64,000 bases of DNA from Nepenthes gracilis (lineage: Eukaryota; Streptophyta; Magnoliopsida; Caryophyllales; Nepenthaceae), in assembly GCA_033239525.1 (NCBI GenBank), contig BSYO01000019.1, forward strand, positions 4,779,087 through 4,843,086, read 5' to 3'. The notes beneath the pieces were generated by a model. It was given only the letters and a program-made list of their open reading frames with translations, was not told where the DNA came from and ran no database searches. Shown in pieces: positions 58,398 through 64,000 of the stretch; positions within the stretch are counted from its first letter, which is position 1; every line of letters begins with the position of its first letter. The position numbers and the translations under genes are program-made.

Positions 58398-59410
58398 TGA
58401 TGGTACGTCAGTAGTGGGTTGGCCCAAGAAGAAAAAAACGGTCCAGATCCACAACAGCTCATTAGCGCCTGGACGGTTAAAAATTGTCATTGATCGGTCA
58501 AAAAGTCAATGAGTTAGGAGAAGCCCAAGAACAAGACGGCCCGCTTGTGTCCCAAATGGTCAATGCTTCCGTTGATCGGAATCATGTAAGACGGTCAATA
58601 CTTTCATTGACCGGGAGTATGATTAGTTGGCCGTCTGCAAATTAGGCATCAAGGGGGTCAAATAGAATTTGGTCCACGCGACCATCTTCGATCAGCAATG
58701 GTCTTTTCCACTGATTTCATGTTCTTTATAAAAGGTAATATCTACTACAACGGTTATCAGCAGATTCAACACGTATCCTTAAAGAAAAACGCTAGAATCA
58801 TTTTCCTGTGTGCTAGAAACCCTAATGGTTGTAGAACACAGAAGAAAAATAATCAATCTAGCGACCGTTACTGCCATAAAAATGCAACGTTAGAAAAGAC
58901 AGCGATCCCAATAGAGTGAGGGAATCAAGTCGTTCAGCACAAGGAAGACAGCCCAAAGCAGCGCCTATAAAATGCCATGGAATCCTCACTCCAAGGCACA
59001 CATTCATTTGCCTACAATAAGCTCAAATGCTTAAACTTGCTACTAAAGCTCTCTGCGGAAAAGTTCATATACTTCAGATTGTAAACGCTCTCTCTATCTT
59101 TACTACTACGTTTCCGACGAACACGGTGCTTAAAGCCAACACTTTTCACAAGCCATCAAAGCCTCTCTCAACGAGAGTATTTACCTATCCCAAACACTCT
59201 CTATATTCTCTTGCATTCTTTACTTTTACCTTATTAATTCGAAGGCCGTTTGCTAATTTGGCAAAGTATTTACGATGGGACAATCTTTCGCTATCACTTG
59301 ACCTCTTATTCGTAATTGTGGTGTGCAGGATCCAAACTCAGTGGACGGAGTCAGACTCAGATAACTGACTTAACCAGAATCTGTTCAAAATTTAGATCGA
59401 AAACGCAATA
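58398..59410 (+). mobile_element. Solo LTR of the 1-kb Tat-like family
   Basis: It starts TGATGGTACGTCAG, with a TATA signal CGCCTATAAAATGCC (58965) and the block CGATGGGACAA (59273). It ends near CGCAATA at 59410. AACTT (58393-58397) and AATTT (59411-59415) match at four of five bases and are a likely target duplication. No internal sequence adjoins it. It aligns with 37798-38740 and inversely with 60440-61462. Confidence 0.8.
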
Positions 59411-60439
59411 AATTTTTTACTCTCTTATTTTTCTCTCTCCACGCCAAAAAAATAATTTAATATAAATAAGTATATAAGTAAATTTATAAATAATATTTTT
59501 ATTTTTATTTTATTTTATTTCTCTCCAAACAAAAATAAATAATTTTGATAATAAATAAATATTTAAATAAATATATAAATAGTATTTCTTGTATGGAAAT
59601 AAGTCATCGATTTGCGGTGGAGCATGTTGGTCAATTGACGCCACTTAAAAACTTTTATGTAAATACAATGAAAATTAAATATTAATTTTTAAATAATTTT
59701 TAATAATTTTTTAAAAATTATTTATTAATTACTGCAACTCATTTTTCTTATCAAATTAGTTAAATTTTAAATTTTTAAAATAAAAATAATATTATTTTTA
59801 AATTTATTAAGGTATTTATTTAATATTCTTAAAATATTTCCTTATTAAACTCTATATTAAAAATATATATATAACAAACAAACACCACATTATTTATTAA
59901 TATTTTAAAATGATTAAAAAAATTTTTCAAATATTTTTGAATAAAATATATTAATATTTATGGAGAAAAACAAGTCTTAGTAGGGTTAGGTATTTGCTGT
60001 CGTCTATTGCATTATTTCAATCAGTGGGCGGTGGTCACTCGATATGAAGGACGGGGTTTTGTTTGGTTGCTTTTAAATAGGAAAATTTATTTATTTTTAT
60101 TATTGTAAAAATTATAAAATATGAAAATTAAGTATTTATTCAAATGAGTATATTAATATTAATATTTTCTAATATAAGATTAATTTTTAATCATTAAAAA
60201 AAACCTTTGTTTAAAAGGAAATAACATATAAAAAGTAGGGGCATCAAAAAATTTGTCAATCCGATAAATTGAATCAAAACTGAAAAAATTAAACCAAAAA
60301 TAGGATAACTGACTCATTTGATTGGGTTTTAAGTTGATATATTACAATTTCATCCGGTTTTGAATCAATTTTAGGTTACCGATTATTTAACTTGTAGGTA
60401 CCCAAACAAGCGATGTAATATATATAATTATATAATTTT
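59411..60439. other. AT-rich intergenic DNA
   Basis: Low complexity. No gene or repeat boundary seen between two LTRs of the same family in opposite orientation. Confidence 0.55.
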
Positions 60440-61462
60440 TGATACATTCTGAATCTAAATTTCGAATAGTTTTGGGTCAAGTAGATCGTCTAGGTCCGTA
60501 TTCATCCACCGAGTTCTGATCTTGCACAACACAACCAAGAACAAGAGGTCAGGCGTTAGTGGGATGTTGTCCCATCGAAAACACTTCGACGCTCAAGTCA
60601 ATCAATAGCGATCAAGTTTGGAAGGTAAAAATAACGAGAATGATGAAAATGCAGAGAGTGCTGAGATGGGTGTGTGTTCTCGTCGAGAAAGACTTTGAGG
60701 CCCGTGAGAAGCGTAAACTCTAAGTACTGCGTTTGCTAGCAAACGTAGTGGTGAGAGTGAGGATTGCGCTTCTGAAAGCATGGAAGCTTTGCAGAAGATA
60801 GCTTCTTACGGGTAAGTGTGAATAACTGAGGGCGTAAGATCATTGGAGAATGCAAGTATTTGTGAGCAAATTCAAGCGTGTCTGAATGCGTCTCTAAAAG
60901 CGTCCCTCAAAGTCTATCCTGGAGTGAAGATTTTGTGACCTTTTATAGGCGTTACCCTAGGGCAGCCTTTCTTGTGCGGAAAGACTTAATTTCCGTGCTC
61001 TATTGGGATTGCTTTCACTTTTGGGCGGAGAGTTTTTGTGGCAGTAATAGTCGCTGCCTTGATTACCTTCTTTCTGCGTTCTTGTAACCCTTAGGGTTAG
61101 CAGTAGATAAGGAGAGGATTCTGACACCTTCCTTTAGGGGTGCGTGTTGGATCAACTGATGACCGTTATTGAATGGATTGACTTTTGTGAGGAGCGCACA
61201 ATCAGGGGAGAAGAGTGTTGCTTGTCAAAGACAGACGCGTGGGCAAAGTTGAGCTTAGGCCGCGTTAAGCTAGGTCTTCAAGTGATAAAGATTCCGTCAA
61301 CAGAAGTGTTGACCGTCTTGGGAGTTAGTCGTCCTAATTTCTTCGTCTTCTTTGGCTTCCAAAGGTTCAACGCCCCGCGTTGACCGTCTTGGCGTAAATG
61401 AGCCGTAGCGATTCTGGGCCGTCACTCCTTTCTGATCCTGCCCATTATTGGCGTACCCATCA
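60440..61462 (-). mobile_element. 3' LTR of the minus-strand Tat-lineage gypsy element (1023 bp)
   Basis: On the - strand it runs from TGATGGGTACGCC (61462) to GAATGTATCA (60440). TATA signal GCCTATAAAAGG at about 60940. The LTR core TTGACTTGAGCGTCGAAGTG and CGATGGGACAACATCCC is of the Tat type. The base preceding the LTR belongs to a purine-rich ATAGGGAGTTAG, the expected polypurine tract. Confidence 0.88.
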
Positions 61463-62709
61463 CTAACTCCCTATACTGGTGGCTTGGGACTTTAGCCTCC
61501 AATATGTTCAAGATGGGACACGAGTGGATGGGCGTCTTCTTCGAGGCAGCCGTTGGTTGTGAAGTCAATCTCGGGAGAGCTGGCCAGTTGGATCGTTGAC
61601 CATCTAGGATGCAATCCGGAGAACTTGCGAAGGAAAAGTTGATCAGATTTGTTGACCATCTAGGCTAAAATCCATAGAACTTTTAAACAAAGTGGGAATT
61701 GGAGCGACATGCTTCATCAGCCATTTTGTCAGACGAAAAGGTGGCAACGTGTTTGTACGCGGTGAATTGAAGATCACAGTAATTAATGCATCAAAGGATT
61801 TGATCCGACTGCGCCCATTTAGGAAACGCCACGTGGTAGCAATGATGGTGCACGTTTACGAGACCGTTAATTTGTCCGGCGTTCACACTGCTCCTTAAGT
61901 TGTCCATTTGTTTCACTTTTAAATTTCCCATGCTTTTCTTCATCTTCCTCGAATAAAAAATTTTCTAAGTGTTTCGCTTTACTCTTTCCATTCGCATGAC
62001 TTCCATTCTTAAAATTGCTTTCGTTGTTATTCTTAATCCCTTGTTGCTGAGTTGTCCAGCCAACTTTATGTAACAAGCTGGTTGTCCGCCTTACTTAAGA
62101 CGCTATTGGTGTTAAGGACTGAAGCCCTTGTGAGGTCGTCAGGATCGACCTAGATGACGTGTTGAGCTTGCTCGATACTCGTGCGTGAATAGAGGCTTAG
62201 TGGCACTGCTTGAGTGTAGATTTGGGTGGCTAGCTTTTGGAAATAATGCGTTGCTTCTGTCGACTGTCGTAGACTAATCACGCTATCTCCTTGCAAAGGA
62301 GGTCACCGCGTGTGCTGCTTGAGCCCCCTAAAATTTTGACCGTGAATGGGCCACTTGGATGACTAAGGTTTAGTTTGGCCGTTAATAAGTCGCTCTGGAT
62401 GACTAGGGTTTAAATACGATCGCTTATGGGTCGTCCGAATGATCAGGGTTTAAATACGACCGCTCATCATTCACTTGAATGATCAGGGTTTAAATACGAC
62501 ACTCATGGGCTACCTAGATTACCAGAGTTTAGTAACGAGCGGGTGAAAATCTGCCCGACTTAGGGGCAGTTTAGATCATATAATCCTACAAACAGACATA
62601 TATATGCATATGGAAAAGAAAGGAAAGGAAGTCTACCGTGCAGTGGTACAAGAAATACAATGTGAAGAGTGTTCCTACATGCATGTATATAGTTGATTTA
62701 CCTGTGTCT
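61463..62709 (-). mobile_element. Non-coding 3' internal region of the Tat-lineage element
   Basis: Between the pol end and the 3' LTR. It has a 40-bp tandem array at 62338-62537 and a partly repeated phrase GTTGACCATCTAGG at 61598 and 61659. No coding frame was recognised. The same layout (pol end, tandem repeats, LTR) is seen at the left end of the window. Confidence 0.7.
62338..62537. repeat. 40-bp tandem array, five units
   Basis: Units start at 62338, 62378, 62418, 62458 and about 62498. Typical unit: GA(C/T)CGCTYATGGG, then GAATGATCAGGGTTTAAATAC. The last unit is slightly shortened. It lies inside the 3' non-coding part of the gypsy element. Confidence 0.9.
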
Positions 62710-64000
62710 TTACTGAAAATAGCGCTTGAGGTGAACTGCATTCCACATCTGAGGAACCAACTTGCCATCTAGGTCCGGAGCTTATACGCTCAGTTTTGCA
62801 GGATAGCGGAGACCAGGAAAGGCCCTTCCCAGTTTGGGGAAAGCTTATTCCAGTTGGTAATCTTGCCTGTGGCTTCGATGCTCCATAAGACCAAGTCCCA
62901 AATGTTGAACTACCACGTTTTTACTTTTTTATTGTAATAGCGAGCGATTCGCTGTTGGTAAGCCGTAGTCCACATCCAGGCAGCGTTGCGGGCTTTCTCT
63001 AACAAGTCTAGGTGCTCTCAAATTTTTTGAAAGTTGCCTTACGGATCGAAGAATTCGACCCTAAGGCTTGAAAGTCCGATCTTGACTAAAATTATCGCTT
63101 CAGTCCCGTAACAGATACTAAAGGGCGTCTCATGAGTTGGCTCCTTTGGAGTCGTCCGATAAGACCACAGGACGAAGGGCAGCTCATCCATCCGGGATCC
63201 CCTGCGTCCTCCAACTTAGTCTTCAAACCGTGGAGTAGTATACGGTTTGTGACTTCCACCTGTCCGTTGGCTTACGGGTACGCCATTGAAGTATGGGCCA
63301 ATCTGATACCTAAATTGGTGTAATACATTGTGAAGCGTTTTTCTGTGAATTGGGTTTCGTTGTTAGTTGTGATGACCTCGGGAATGCCAAATCTGTTTAT
63401 TATATTCTGGCGGACAAATTCTAGAGTGTTGTCCTCCGTGATCTTGGCTAGCAAGGCGGCTTCAACCCACTTAGTGAAGTAGTCGATGCCGACGATGATG
63501 AACTTTCTTTGCTCGGTGACAATGGAAAACGGGTTGAGAATATCGAGCTCCCATTGTGTGAAAGGTCAAGGAGCTTGGAGAGTCCTCAACTTAGCGGGTG
63601 GTTGGTGGTGAAGATTGCCGTAGAGTTGGCAATTTTTATACTTCTTCACAAAGTGAGCGCATTTCTCTTCATTGTTGGCCAGTAATATCCTTGGCGCATG
63701 ATTTTGAATGTTAGGTTCTTTCCCCTGATATGCGATCTGCAGATCCCAAGGTGGACTTCGCTCAAGATGTAATCCGCCTCCTTAGGGATTAAGCACCCGA
63801 GGTAAGGAATTAAGAAGCCACGGCAATATAACCTTCCATCGACCATGGTATACCAGCCAGCCGTCTTCTTGATCCACTTTTCTTTGTCCGTGTCATCGAT
63901 AGTGCTTCGTCTGCAAGGTATCTCTGGTAAGACATCATCCAGCTTTCGGCATCAGAGATTCACATTGCTTCTTTTTCCTTAGTGCTAGGAGTGCTTAAGA
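62710..64000 (-). pseudogene. Ty3/gypsy (Tat lineage) pol, integrase part, degenerate and cut by the window edge
   Basis: Read on the - strand from 64000: MVDGRLYCRGF, then the zinc-binding H-x-H/C-x-C-type region (EVHLGICRSHIRGK) and QGYYWPTM. The integrase core follows, with WELDILNPF, GIDYFTKWVEAALLAKIT and NRFGIPEVITTNNETQF, then ANGQVEVTNRILLHGLKTKL. The C-terminal block NWEGPFLVSAIL.. DGKLVPQMWNAVHLKRYF ends at a TAA (62710-62712). Stops (for example before ANGQVEV) and frameshifts break it. The second catalytic Asp (TDNG in relatives) reads TNNE. Reverse transcriptase lies beyond the window. Confidence 0.92.

Noticed and set aside
62338..62537. Regular repeats considered as a CRISPR array
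   Set aside because: Direct tandem repeats without unique spacers, inside a plant retrotransposon.

Overview
This is nuclear DNA from a flowering plant. It is AT-rich, its genes have introns, and LTR retrotransposons fill most of it. Two intact host genes are visible. One is a calcineurin B-like (CBL) calcium sensor on the + strand, with 8 coding exons at 25534-29667 and a predicted length of 213 aa. The other is a type I pectinesterase with an N-terminal inhibitor domain on the - strand, with 4 exons between 43363 and 56355 and a predicted length of about 624 aa. The sequence does not settle the species or whether the plant is a monocot.

Layout. 1-2850: 3' end of a Ty3/gypsy element (Tat-like) with two tandem-repeat arrays and its 3' LTR. 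2851-12386: decayed LTRs of a 2-kb family and unclassified AT-rich DNA. 12387-21475: a 2.2-kb host segment duplicated in tandem. Copy 1 is interrupted at 13240-17902 by a non-autonomous LTR retrotransposon flanked by TATTT on both sides; copy 2 keeps the empty site. The element carries fragments of two host genes, ubiquitin-activating enzyme E1 and fumarylacetoacetase. Each duplicate copy has a TATA box and a CT-rich leader that may be an upstream promoter of the CBL gene. 21476-25533: AT-rich DNA with a GC-rich LTR-like insert, possibly the 5'-UTR intron of CBL. 25534-29667: CBL gene. 29668-42000: mostly LTRs of the 2-kb family in both orientations, including a solo LTR with a perfect target duplication and a nearly empty gypsy element that keeps a gag fragment. 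43363-56355: pectinesterase gene. Its 8.3-kb first intron holds a degenerate Ty1/copia element (48000-53360, AATTT duplication) and a three-unit TRIM-like element (54003-54640, AATAA duplication). 58398-59410: solo LTR of a 1-kb family. 60440-64000: minus-strand 3' part of a Tat-lineage gypsy element, with integrase remnants, a 40-bp tandem array and its 3' LTR.

How it fits together. The two genes are unrelated in function, one being calcium signalling at membranes and the other cell-wall pectin remodelling. Almost everything else is transposon history. Five insertions or solo LTRs have recognisable target-site duplications, four of them perfect, so relative order can be read in places. The most informative features are the gene-capturing element with its empty paralogous site, the hairpin tandem repeats next to the gypsy 3' LTRs, and a 24-bp perfect palindrome at 11930. 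No rRNA, tRNA or CRISPR array was found.
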